Source of the DNA: Lachnospiraceae bacterium C1.1
GTDB lineage: Bacteria > Bacillota > Clostridia > Lachnospirales > Lachnospiraceae
Direction: 5' to 3'
Length of the DNA: 64,000 bases
Assembly (NCBI GenBank): GCA_030434875.1
Contig: JAUISW010000001.1
Coordinates: 1,809,501-1,873,500, forward strand
A program made the position numbers and the translations under genes. The notes below the pieces were generated by a model. That model was not told the origin of the DNA. It worked only from the letters and a program-made list of their open reading frames with translations, and ran no database searches. Of this stretch, positions 14,816-23,306 are shown one piece after another (position 1 is the first letter of the stretch; every line of letters starts with the position of its first letter).

Positions 14816-16435
14816 TCAGTCTGTCAACGGAATTACTATCTCAAAAAGTGTTTTCCATTCAGATTCAGTATCTTCAACAATTCTGACTCTTCCGGAATGA
14901 GCTTCTACTATTTTTTTTACGATCGAAAGTCCAAGTCCGGTACCCTTACCGCCTCTTGCCTCATCACCAATAATAAAAGGATCGAATATATTTTTTCTCA
15001 ATTTTTTTGAAATGCCTTTTCCATTGTCACCAAGTTTTATTATAACATTTTTTTCGTCAGACGAAATAGCTGCATATATTTTTGTATGTTTTTCATTATG
15101 TTTCACAGAATTTGCAATTATATTTTCAAAGGAACGCTGAAGCTGTATTTTGTCAAATAAAGCATAAAACTCCGCATCTTCCGGAATATCAAATTCAAGT
15201 TCATAGCCCTGATCCTCAAGCTCACTATATTTCCCGGCTACGTACTCTCTGAAATAATCGCAGATGTTCCCTCTATCCATCTCAAGCCTGAACTGTGGAC
15301 TTTCCAGTTTACTGAAAAGGAAGAAATTTTCAACCAGTTCCTGCATATATCCGGCTTTTCTAACGATTTTTGATGACATCTCCTTTATTTCATCGTCAGA
15401 AGCTTCTCCCGATTCTATAAGCCTTGAATATCCCAGGATTACGGTAAGTGGGGTTCTCAGATCATGTGAAATATCCATCAGCATTTTCTGACGGTCAATT
15501 TCCATTTTTATCCTTCTGTCTTCTGATTTCTTGAGTTTTAATGACATATCATCAAAGGAGTCTATAATGCCAACAAATTCCCTTGGGCCTTTATAATAAG
15601 GTTCTGTAAGTTCTCCTCTATCGGAAAATTCCTTCATCTCCCCTTCCAGGATATTTAACGGTTTCTTTACGATCCTGCTTATTCTTAAAGCAAAAAATCC
15701 CATAAACAATAACATCAGCAGTATTCCAACCGTATAGACCATGACCGTGATCTTCTCCTGTCGGCCGTCATTGTATTTTGAAAAGCTGTCCAGATGCATT
15801 ATAAGATAGCGCCAGCTTCCGTCATTTAAATTTATAACGTATTTTTCTGCATAAGTCATATCATCTTCAAGGCCTGTTATAACGTTTATCTCGGCTTGCG
15901 TAAACTGGCTGCTGCCCATATCCATATTGGAATATATGACTTTACGATTTCCATCAAGGACGGCTACACCGCTTAAAATACTGTAAACATCCTCATCCTC
16001 AACTATTTTAAACTTACTGACCAGATATTCACTGTGACCGCCTTCGGTATATATTTTTTCTATATAATAAAAGCTGCGTATATCGACATCAGGAATAAAT
16101 TTTACGGCTCTTTTCGTATACTTATTTTCTTTACTGCTGTCAGAACTGTAAATAATATTGGCCTCACCATCAAGCACTTCTATATATCCGTTTTTTCCGA
16201 GATATTTTTCTATATCAAGATCACTGTAATCATCATCTTTTACCGCCACTGCCTGGTCAAGAAATTCCTTAATATCAGGCTGTTCAAGGGCTTTTCCCCT
16301 TAAGAAACTCGAAAAGTGGATGATCACAAGCCATATTACTATGGCAATTACCGCTACAATAAGATAATTGATGATTATCAAACTGTAAACGCTGCCTTTT
16401 ACAACTCTTTTATTGTTCTCATCTTTATTTTTCAT
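14816..16435 (-). CDS. Membrane sensor histidine kinase
   Basis: This is the sensor of a two-component system. It has an N-terminal membrane helix, an extracytoplasmic sensor region of about 170 residues, a second helix (about 225-245) and a HAMP-like linker. The kinase core follows: H-box D-I-S-H-D-L-R-T-P-L, N-box E-N-I-I-A-N-S-V-K-H-N, G-boxes D-N-G-K-G-I and G-K-G-T-G-L-G-L-S. The start overlaps the last four bases of the response regulator gene (ATGA), so the two are translationally coupled. The signal is unknown. Confidence 0.9.
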   Translation of the reverse strand: MKNKDENNKRVVKGSVYSLIIINYLIVAVIAIVIWLVIIHFSSFLRGKALEQPDIKEFLDQAVAVKDDDYSDLDIEKYLGKNGYIEVLDGEANIIYSSDSSKENKYTKRAVKFIPDVDIRSFYYIEKIYTEGGHSEYLVSKFKIVEDEDVYSILSGVAVLDGNRKVIYSNMDMGSSQFTQAEINVITGLEDDMTYAEKYVINLNDGSWRYLIMHLDSFSKYNDGRQEKITVMVYTVGILLMLLFMGFFALRISRIVKKPLNILEGEMKEFSDRGELTEPYYKGPREFVGIIDSFDDMSLKLKKSEDRRIKMEIDRQKMLMDISHDLRTPLTVILGYSRLIESGEASDDEIKEMSSKIVRKAGYMQELVENFFLFSKLESPQFRLEMDRGNICDYFREYVAGKYSELEDQGYELEFDIPEDAEFYALFDKIQLQRSFENIIANSVKHNEKHTKIYAAISSDEKNVIIKLGDNGKGISKKLRKNIFDPFIIGDEARGGKGTGLGLSIVKKIVEAHSGRVRIVEDTESEWKTLFEIVIPLTD

Positions 16436-17142
16436 AGATTTATTTTCTCAAATTTATATCCGAGACCTCGAACTGTTTTTAAGTATACCGGATTCTTTGG
16501 ATCATCCTCTATCTTCTCTCTTATCTTAGATATATGAACCATCAGCGTATTGGCATCGGCTTCAAAATATGCACCGTTTATATTTTCATATACCTGTGTC
16601 TTGGTAAACACATGTCCCTGGTTCTTCATAAGGAGTACAAGTATTTTGTATTCCATAGCTGTAAGGATTATTTCTTCTCCATCCTTAATCACTTTCTTTG
16701 TATCTGTGTTGATCGAGAGCTTTCCTGCATTGATCACTGCCTCCTGTTCAGATGCCGCTTCATTAAGATCATAATACCGTCTGAGAGCAGCCCTTACTCT
16801 CGCCAGCAGTTCTCTTTCTCCAAAAGGCTTTGTAAGATAATCATCAGCTCCAAGTTCAAGTCCGTTTACCTTATCGATCTCCCTGTCTTTTGCTGAAAGT
16901 ATGATTATGGGAAGCTTTGATTTTTCCCTGATCTTCCTGGTCAGATCAAATCCATTCATTCCCGGCATCATTATATCAAAAATACAAAGATCCACTTTAT
17001 TTTTTTCAAATAAGTCATACGCATCACAACCGTTCCCTGACGATAAAACACTGTATGAAGCCCTCATAAGATATAAACGAAGTAATTCCCTTAAGTCTTC
17101 GTCATCTTCCGCTATCAAGATTTTATAAATTTTCCTGTCCAT
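16432..17142 (-). CDS. OmpR/PhoB-family response regulator
   Basis: The N-terminal receiver domain has the acidic pair E-D-D near residue 12, the phosphoacceptor D56 in F-D-I-M-M-P, the conserved S/T and K (L-T-K-P-F). The C-terminal winged-helix domain (about 130-236) has L-T-A-M-E-Y-K-I-L and the terminal T-V-R-G-L-G-Y-K-F typical of the OmpR group. TAGGAGA precedes the ATG. It is the first gene of an operon with the histidine kinase and probably the Nudix hydrolase. Confidence 0.92.
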   Translation of the reverse strand: MDRKIYKILIAEDDEDLRELLRLYLMRASYSVLSSGNGCDAYDLFEKNKVDLCIFDIMMPGMNGFDLTRKIREKSKLPIIILSAKDREIDKVNGLELGADDYLTKPFGERELLARVRAALRRYYDLNEAASEQEAVINAGKLSINTDTKKVIKDGEEIILTAMEYKILVLLMKNQGHVFTKTQVYENINGAYFEADANTLMVHISKIREKIEDDPKNPVYLKTVRGLGYKFEKINL

Positions 17143-17225
17143 AGCTTTTTTCTCCTAAAAATAAAACACATAAATCCACTATTTTTCTTATCTTAAATTA
17201 TAAACCTTAATTTATACTAAAAAAA

Positions 17226-17256
17226 TTCCCGATTGAAAAATATTTCCAATCGGGAA
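17226..17256 (-). terminator. Terminator of the flavin lipoprotein gene
   Basis: A 10-bp stem TTCCCGATTG/CAATCGGGAA is followed on the minus strand by seven T residues. It lies about 180 bases beyond the stop codon because a structured repeat (17265-17411) stands between stop and terminator, so the repeat should be part of the mRNA 3' end. Confidence 0.75.
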
Positions 17257-17264
17257 CTCTTTTG

Positions 17265-17411
17265 GTTACTGTTCACACGCTTTCAGCGTGCTCCAGTAAC
17301 GGGTTTTGCCATTTAAGATTGCCTACGGCAATGGGCAAAACCCAGTGTTCAGTCAAAGTTATTGTGGCATAACTGCGCAGCGGAGTGCGCAGTTTGCCCA
17401 TGAACAGTAAC
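17265..17411. repeat. Structured repeat family A, copy 1 (147 bp)
   Basis: The ends are the inverted repeats GTTACTGTTCA and TGAACAGTAAC. Inside are three hairpins in order: CACGC/GCGTG, a long one with GGGTTTTGCC paired to GGGCAAAACCC around GATTGCC/GGCAAT, and CTGCGCA/TGCGCAG. The fold is a closed stem with three arms. The copy at 49867 has the same length and differs at only two bases. Confidence 0.85.
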
Positions 17412-17435
17412 CTCTTTTGATCAATCTAACTATCT

Positions 17436-20072
17436 TTATTTATTGTCAGCATCAATGGCATTGGCTGCTGTACGTCCGCTTACATAGATTTCTACGATAG
17501 CGTTTCCGCCAAGTCTGTTACCGCCGTGGATACCACCTGTAACTTCACCTGCTGCATAAAGTCCCTCGATCACGGAACCGTCTTCTTTAAGGACATGTCT
17601 GTCTGTATCTACCTTCAGACCACCCATTGTATGATGAGTTGAAGGAGCCATTACACGGATTCTCAAAGGAACATCATCGAGCTTGTAAGTTGATTCATCA
17701 TATTTTCCTTCGCTGTCCTTTTCGGCACTACCGATAAGTGTCGAAGCACCGGTCTTCGGAATATCAAGCTTATCCATTGTATCATTGATGAATGCCTTGT
17801 CATAAGCCTCGATCTCAGCCTTTACGGTTTCTGCATCTGCCTCAACCCATCCAAGCTCCTTGAAAAGATCGCCTAGCTGGTCAACAGTTCTTACATATTG
17901 GCGCATCTCAACATCTTCATTGTTAAATGTAACGTTACCGTCTGCGTCTCTTGTAGCATATGCATATGGCCATATTACTGATTCTGCATTAGAAATCTCA
18001 AGGAATACACCCTGTGTTCCATCTACTTCTGTACCGTTTCTGAATTCACCAAGTGAAAGAACGTCTCTCTCTGAGGTCTCATTTACAAATCTCTTACCTG
18101 TTGTAGGATTGATGTAAACGCATGGAGCACCGGAACCAAATGCAAGGTCTCCGTTATCTACCCATGAGATAGGCATCATCTGTGTCCAGCCTTCACCGGT
18201 AGTAGCTGCTTCAACAGCCTCGCCCATCTTTATGCCATCGCCCATAAGGCTTCCTCTGTTTGTGGACTCTGTCTTATCATTGATGTAAGAAGGCTCCCAG
18301 TAAAGGTTTGTCTCCTGAACCATCTCGATATTATTTGCATAACCACCTGTGGAAATTACTACACCCTTTGTTGCTGTAACTTCAACTTCAGTGCCGTCAT
18401 ACTGCTGCGCTTTTACACCTGTTACACGGCTTCCGTCTGTAATAAGTTCATTGGCAGTTGTTCTAAGCATGATCTCTCCGCCATTATCTTCTAAAGTTTT
18501 CTGTACCGGAAGGAAATATGCGCCCCAGTTTCCTGAAGTTCCTTCATCAACTTTTCCGTCACCGTCAAAGTCAGCACCAAGCTGCATATTTTCTCTGTAC
18601 CAGAGGGCTCCGATAAGTGTAAGCTGTTTTCCCTCATCAAAGAGTGCACCCTGATCCTCGAGCCATTCTTTAAGTCCCTGACCGTCTTCGATAAACTGTT
18701 TTACAAGCTCTACATCTCCGTAGATCCATTCTTTTCCGTCTGAGCTCTGACGAAGTCCGCCATAATAGGTCTGGAACTCATGAAGCTCAAGTGTAGAGAA
18801 AAGTGTCAGGTCTTCTTCATTCTTACCTGCCTTGATCTCAGCATCTGCCCACTCAAGGTAAGATTTGATCTGTGATTTAAGAGTTTTAAGGATTGGAAGA
18901 TAATCCTCATGCACACCTGCCTTTGAAAGATCCTCAATATCACCTGCTACGTATTCATGATCATCGAAATATGATGCATCAAAAGGTTCCTCGGACCAGT
19001 TTTCAATAGTTCTTAAAACATCAAGATTGCCCTTTGCCTGATTTGTAACCTTATCATAGCTTTCACCGGTCTTTTCATAAACACCTGTTGTAGCATCAGG
19101 ATCCTTTTCATCCCATACAAGGTATGGCATAACGCTCTGATACTGTCCGCCGGAAGCTAAGGTATTACCACCGATCTCAGCATTCTTCTCAATCACAAGA
19201 ACTTTATCTCCGTTCTGAGCTGCCTGAGCTGCTGCTGCCATTCCGGCACCGCCTGCTCCAACAACTATAACGTCATATTCGCCTGTGATCTTCTCTCCGG
19301 CTTCATGGCTAACCTTATTCTTCTGAAATGCTGCAAGGTCAGAACATCCTGCCTGTTCAGCAGCATCATTCAATGCATTTCTTACAGCCGCTGAAGTAAA
19401 TGTTGCTCCGGAAATGGCATCTACTCCGGAGCCGGTTGCCTCTATTGCATCAGCAAACATTGGCTCGTAAGCAATATCACCTATATGTGCTGTCTCTTTA
19501 CTTGATTTAACTTCTATATTTTCAATTGCAGAATCAGTAAAAGTAACATCCAGTTCTACAGGTCCATTATATCCTGTGGCTGTTCCGGTATATGTGCCGG
19601 CTGTAAATGTAACTGCCTGATTTTCTACCGGTGCGCTCTCTCCCTCAGATGATGTCACAGCTGAAGCATCTGCTCCGCTGGACTCGATGGCTGCCTTAAC
19701 TGCTTCCATAATGGCATCGGAAGTAATTGTCGCACCACTTACCGCATCGACTGTCACTGACTGTGAATCTACAATAGCCTGAGGGATCTGCTCGATCGCA
19801 GGATCTGCGATCCCCTCTGTCTCCTGATGATCAGTAACCTTTACAGATTTGATCGCATCCTCTGTAAGTTCAACTTCCACCGTAATAGTACCATTTTTTC
19901 CCTCAGCAGTACCTGTGTAAGTTCCCGGAGTATAACCTGCTCCGCCTTGAGCGGCTCCACCATCAGCTGTTGTGCCGGCAGTAGTTCCGCCGCCTGATGT
20001 CCCGCAGCCCGCAATCATTGCCAGGGTTAAAGTTCCCACCGCAAGGATTGACATGACTTTTTTCAATTTCAT
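17436..20072 (-). CDS. Flavinylated fumarate-reductase-like lipoprotein with two FMN-binding domains
   Basis: This is an extracytoplasmic FAD-dependent reductase of the flavocytochrome c / UrdA-like type. A lipobox (L-A-M-I-A-G-C) near residue 23 anchors it. Two FMN_bind domains follow (about 45-140 and 155-248), each ending in the flavin-transfer motif, D-A-V-S-G-A-T-I-T-S and D-A-I-S-G-A-T-F-T-S, where ApbE would link FMN to the Thr. The catalytic part starts at about 265 with V-I-V-V-G-A-G-G-A-G for FAD and ends with H-T-M-G-G-L and G-E-V-T-G-G-I-H-G. Such enzymes pass electrons from membrane carriers to small organic acceptors outside the cell; the acceptor here is unknown. AAGGAGG precedes the ATG, and a consensus promoter (20129-20157) drives it. 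Confidence 0.9.
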   Translation of the reverse strand: MKLKKVMSILAVGTLTLAMIAGCGTSGGGTTAGTTADGGAAQGGAGYTPGTYTGTAEGKNGTITVEVELTEDAIKSVKVTDHQETEGIADPAIEQIPQAIVDSQSVTVDAVSGATITSDAIMEAVKAAIESSGADASAVTSSEGESAPVENQAVTFTAGTYTGTATGYNGPVELDVTFTDSAIENIEVKSSKETAHIGDIAYEPMFADAIEATGSGVDAISGATFTSAAVRNALNDAAEQAGCSDLAAFQKNKVSHEAGEKITGEYDVIVVGAGGAGMAAAAQAAQNGDKVLVIEKNAEIGGNTLASGGQYQSVMPYLVWDEKDPDATTGVYEKTGESYDKVTNQAKGNLDVLRTIENWSEEPFDASYFDDHEYVAGDIEDLSKAGVHEDYLPILKTLKSQIKSYLEWADAEIKAGKNEEDLTLFSTLELHEFQTYYGGLRQSSDGKEWIYGDVELVKQFIEDGQGLKEWLEDQGALFDEGKQLTLIGALWYRENMQLGADFDGDGKVDEGTSGNWGAYFLPVQKTLEDNGGEIMLRTTANELITDGSRVTGVKAQQYDGTEVEVTATKGVVISTGGYANNIEMVQETNLYWEPSYINDKTESTNRGSLMGDGIKMGEAVEAATTGEGWTQMMPISWVDNGDLAFGSGAPCVYINPTTGKRFVNETSERDVLSLGEFRNGTEVDGTQGVFLEISNAESVIWPYAYATRDADGNVTFNNEDVEMRQYVRTVDQLGDLFKELGWVEADAETVKAEIEAYDKAFINDTMDKLDIPKTGASTLIGSAEKDSEGKYDESTYKLDDVPLRIRVMAPSTHHTMGGLKVDTDRHVLKEDGSVIEGLYAAGEVTGGIHGGNRLGGNAIVEIYVSGRTAANAIDADNK

Positions 20073-20128
20073 AAATCCATCCTCCTTTTTTCAACTAATG
20101 TTAATTAAATAACAAAGCTTCATAATTT

Positions 20129-20179
20129 ATCATACAGAATTACCATAATATTGTCAATTTATCAGTCATTGTTTATACA
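20129..20179. promoter_or_regulatory. Two divergent promoters sharing one -35 region
   Basis: On the minus strand TTGACA (20157-20152) and TATGAT (20134-20129) are 17 bp apart and face the flavin lipoprotein gene. On the plus strand TTGTCA (20151-20156) and TATACA (20174-20179) are 17 bp apart and face truA. The two -35 boxes overlap in the same seven bases, TTGTCAA, so RNA polymerase should not be able to occupy both at once. Confidence 0.6.
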
Positions 20180-20236
20180 GATTAACAATTTAACGGTATG
20201 ATTATTTTTTATACTTTTATTAAGCAACTTATGAAT

Positions 20237-20258
20237 TGCAAAATAAGTCAATTTTGCA
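20237..20258. promoter_or_regulatory. Inverted repeat, possible operator
   Basis: TGCAAAAT-N6-ATTTTGCA is a perfect 8-bp inverted repeat between the divergent promoter region and truA. The size and symmetry fit a dimeric repressor site; the binding protein is unknown. Confidence 0.35.
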
Positions 20259-20301
20259 TATACTGTTTACTATTGAGCAGTTTTTCGAAGAAAGGAATAT
20301 C

Positions 20302-21048
20302 ATGCAGAATTACAGACTTGAAATAGAATATGACGGAACACGGTATTACGGATGGGAGCATCAGCCAAATGTTGATACAATACAGGGGAAATTAGAGAAT
20401 GTCCTGGCAGAAATGTGTTCCATAAAAGCAGAAAATATAGAACTTAACGGTGCAGGACGGACGGATGCGGGAGTACACGCAAAAGACATGACCGCTAATG
20501 TCAAATTAAATACTGATAAAACTACTTTGGAAATACGCGACTACCTTAACCGCTATCTTCCCGAGGATATTGCAGTTACTTCGGTTGAAAAAGCCGGGGA
20601 AAGATTTCACGCGCGATACAATGCCAGCGGAAAGACTTATCGTTACAGCATTTACGACGGTAAGGTAAAACCTGTCTTTGATCGCAGATACTATACTCCT
20701 CTGGAGAACGAGCTCGATATCGATGCTATGAGATCAGCGGCAGGATACCTTATAGGAGAACATGATTTCAAGAGTTTCTGCGGAAATCCCAAGATGAAAA
20801 AAAGTACGGTAAGAAAAATTGATAAGATCGATATTTTAAGAAGCGGCGGATATGTTTATATAAGTATTCACGGAAGCGGCTTTCTCCAGAATATGGTCAG
20901 GATCATAAGCGGAACCCTTATAGAGATCGGTCTTCATAAACGTCCCGCAGATGAAATGAAAACCATACTTGAAGCCCGCGACCGTCAGAAGGCCGGATAT
21001 ACCGCACCCGCAAAAGGTCTCTGTCTTATAAAAACTGATTATGATTAA
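20302..21048 (+). CDS. truA: tRNA pseudouridine synthase A
   Basis: TruA converts U38-U40 in the anticodon arm of tRNAs to pseudouridine. The start is the ATG at 20302, preceded by GAAAGGAAT; the open frame extends further upstream but without a ribosome site. The catalytic aspartate sits in G-A-G-R-T-D-A-G-V-H-A, near residue 53 from this start. Y-D-G-T-R-Y-Y-G-W at the N-terminus and G-S-G-F-L-Q-N-M-V-R-I near the C-terminus are family hallmarks. An EamA-type transporter gene follows after 18 bases, probably in the same transcript. Confidence 0.93.
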   Translation: MQNYRLEIEYDGTRYYGWEHQPNVDTIQGKLENVLAEMCSIKAENIELNGAGRTDAGVHAKDMTANVKLNTDKTTLEIRDYLNRYLPEDIAVTSVEKAGERFHARYNASGKTYRYSIYDGKVKPVFDRRYYTPLENELDIDAMRSAAGYLIGEHDFKSFCGNPKMKKSTVRKIDKIDILRSGGYVYISIHGSGFLQNMVRIISGTLIEIGLHKRPADEMKTILEARDRQKAGYTAPAKGLCLIKTDYD

Positions 21049-21066
21049 AAACTCGGAGAACTACTA

Positions 21067-21981
21067 ATGAAAAGAAGCTTAAAGGGCTTTGTTGCCCTTC
21101 TCGTAACAACTTTGATCTGGGGAAGTGCCTTTGTTGCACAGACCTCAGCTTCAGATACCGTCGGCGCCTTTGCCTTTAATGCCGGCAGGGCCTTATTTGC
21201 CACAGTCTTTCTGTCCCTATTTATTTTTATAAGATCAAAGTTCAGTTACGGATATAAAGCCCCAAAACAGCAAGATTCCGTAACAGGCGGCATTGTCTGC
21301 GGTCTATCTCTTTATATCGCAACCAACCTTCAGCAATTCGGGATCGGACTTTATCCGGAGGGCGTTGCAGCCTCGGGCAGATCCGGCTTCCTTACGACTG
21401 TTTATGTTGTTATTGTCGCTGTTTCAGTTCTTTTTATTAAAAAAACGCTTTCTTTTCTGACAGTAATATCAGCTTTTATATGTCTCGGCGGAATGTATCT
21501 TTTAAGCCTTGCGAACGGTATCGAAAACATATACAGCGCAGATATACCGCTTCTTCTCTGTGCTGTTGCCTTTGCCATATATATTATGATGATCGATCAT
21601 TTCGTTCAGGCAGATCCTATCGTCATGTCCTGCGTACAATTTGCAATTGTTTTCGTATTATCTGCTATATCAGCTTTGGTCTTTGAAAATAATACATGGG
21701 ATTCGATTTCAGGAGCACTGTTTCCTATCGCCTATGCAGGGATTTTTTCCAGCGGCATCGCCTACACTCTTCAAATAGTCGGACAAAAATATATTGAACC
21801 CGCTGCAGCATCAATAATTATGAGCCTGGAAGCTGTATTTGCAGCATTTTTTGGATGGATGATACTTGGAGAACGCCTAAATCTCCGCGAGCTTGCCGGA
21901 TGTGCGCTTGTTTTTACAGCGATCATACTCTCACAACTGCCTGCGGCTGTAAAAAAACTAAAACACAAGACTGGTATTTAG
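21067..21981 (+). CDS. EamA/DMT-superfamily transporter
   Basis: This is an integral membrane protein of ten predicted helices made of two EamA repeats. The first repeat has T-L-I-W-G-S-A-F-V-A near the N-terminus; the second ends with S-L-E-A-V-F-A-A-F-F-G-W and a G-E-R-L motif, as in drug/metabolite transporters. Members export amino acids, nucleosides or other metabolites; substrate cannot be told. CGGAGAA precedes the ATG. The gene converges with mnmA with only 12 bases between stop codons, and I see no hairpin there. Confidence 0.88.
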   Translation: MKRSLKGFVALLVTTLIWGSAFVAQTSASDTVGAFAFNAGRALFATVFLSLFIFIRSKFSYGYKAPKQQDSVTGGIVCGLSLYIATNLQQFGIGLYPEGVAASGRSGFLTTVYVVIVAVSVLFIKKTLSFLTVISAFICLGGMYLLSLANGIENIYSADIPLLLCAVAFAIYIMMIDHFVQADPIVMSCVQFAIVFVLSAISALVFENNTWDSISGALFPIAYAGIFSSGIAYTLQIVGQKYIEPAAASIIMSLEAVFAAFFGWMILGERLNLRELAGCALVFTAIILSQLPAAVKKLKHKTGI

Positions 21982-21993
21982 GATTTAAGCGAT

Positions 21994-23058
21994 CTACTCT
22001 ACAATAGTTCCTCCACCAATAACATTTTCGCCATCATAAAATACTGCTGCCTGCCCTGCGGTTATTGCACGCTGCGCCTCATCTAAAAGAACTTTGACTC
22101 TCCCATTTTCCTGAGGCAAAAGGGTACAGTCCTTTTCTGCCTGGCGGTATCTCAGTTTTACCTTACATCTGAGTTCGGATTTAAGCTCATCAAAAGCTAT
22201 CCAGTTCAGATCCTCTACAATACAGCTATCGGCAAAGAGATCTTCTTCCTCTCCTACTGTCACGGTATTATCTGTCATATTTTTAGACGATACATATATG
22301 GGATGACCTGCAGCTATTCCAAGGCCTTTTCTCTGACCCTTTGTATAATGTATCGCACCTTTATGCCTGCCAAGTATATTTCCGTCTTTGTCTATAAAAT
22401 TGCCCTCTTTATAACTTTTACCCTTATAAGATTCTATAAAGGAAACATAATCACCATCCGGTACAAAGCATATATCCTGGCTGTCTTTTTTATGAGCATT
22501 TACAAAACCGTTTTCTTCGGCTAATTTTCTTGCCTCATCCTTTGTCATCTCTCCAAGAGGAAGCTTAATATGTGCCAGTTCTTCCTGTGTAAGATTATAT
22601 AGAACATAGCTCTGATCTTTTGTAAGATCTACAGCCTTTTTTAAGATATATCTGCCGCTGTCAGGATCTTTTTTTATCCTTGCATAATGGCCGGTAACTA
22701 TGTAGTTACAGTCTTTTTCAGCAGCAAATTCCAGCATTTTTGAAAATTTTATATATCTGTTGCAGTCTACGCAGGGATTCGGAGTTCCTCCTTCTTCATA
22801 TACCCTTATAAACTTTTCTATTATTTTATCCTTAAATTCCTCTTCGAAATTCAGCAGATCAAAAGGAATACCTATTCTGTCAGCTACTGCTTTGGCATCT
22901 TCTGCGTCAGTATTAAATACAGCTTTAGGGCAGTCAGGCTTATATAATTTCATCATCGCCCCTCTACAGTCAAATCCTTCTCTCTGCATAAGATAAGCGG
23001 CGATGGAACTGTCCACACCGCCGCTCATTGCTATCAATGCTCTTTTTTTATCAGCCAT
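21994..23058 (-). CDS. mnmA: tRNA-specific 2-thiouridylase
   Basis: MnmA makes 2-thiouridine at the wobble position of tRNA-Lys, -Glu and -Gln using ATP and a persulfide. The PP-loop S-G-G-V-D-S-S is at 14-20, the catalytic Cys in T-P-N-P-C-V-D-C-N, and the second Cys in S-Q-D-I-C-F-V. Length 354 is typical. AAAGGAAT precedes the ATG. It is the last gene of a run with the 58-codon zinc-ribbon gene and the AlaX-like gene, all leftward with short gaps. Confidence 0.95.
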   Translation of the reverse strand: MADKKRALIAMSGGVDSSIAAYLMQREGFDCRGAMMKLYKPDCPKAVFNTDAEDAKAVADRIGIPFDLLNFEEEFKDKIIEKFIRVYEEGGTPNPCVDCNRYIKFSKMLEFAAEKDCNYIVTGHYARIKKDPDSGRYILKKAVDLTKDQSYVLYNLTQEELAHIKLPLGEMTKDEARKLAEENGFVNAHKKDSQDICFVPDGDYVSFIESYKGKSYKEGNFIDKDGNILGRHKGAIHYTKGQRKGLGIAAGHPIYVSSKNMTDNTVTVGEEEDLFADSCIVEDLNWIAFDELKSELRCKVKLRYRQAEKDCTLLPQENGRVKVLLDEAQRAITAGQAAVFYDGENVIGGGTIVE

Positions 23059-23086
23059 ATAAAGAACTAATTCCTTTCAAAACAAC

Positions 23087-23263
23087 TTAGTCAACCGTAC
23101 CGTTCTCATCAAGGTCTTTATCCATATTCTCTTCAAGTGTTTTGTACCGACCGGTAGCCTGTGCATCTGTTGCATAATCCCTTGCCTCACAGTCGAGGGC
23201 TTCTTTCTCGGTCTCATAACATTTTCCACACACATCACACTTATACATTGTCAACTTTGTCAT
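23087..23263 (-). CDS. Small zinc-ribbon-like protein, 58 residues
   Basis: An ATG at 23263 is preceded by a perfect AGGAGG and opens a 58-codon frame: M-T-K-L-T-M-Y-K-C-D-V-C-G-K-C-Y, then an acidic helical stretch with one more cysteine, ending N-G-T-V-D. C-x2-C-x2-C near the N-terminus looks like half of a metal-binding ribbon. It lies 28 bases before mnmA and 43 after the AlaX-like gene in the same direction. The family is unknown to me. Its strong ribosome site and operon position make it a real gene with a possible tRNA-related role. Confidence 0.75.
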   Translation of the reverse strand: MTKLTMYKCDVCGKCYETEKEALDCEARDYATDAQATGRYKTLEENMDKDLDENGTVD

Positions 23264-23306
23264 AGCTTCCTCCTATTGAATCTTTTATTTATTTAATTAT
23301 AAACCT

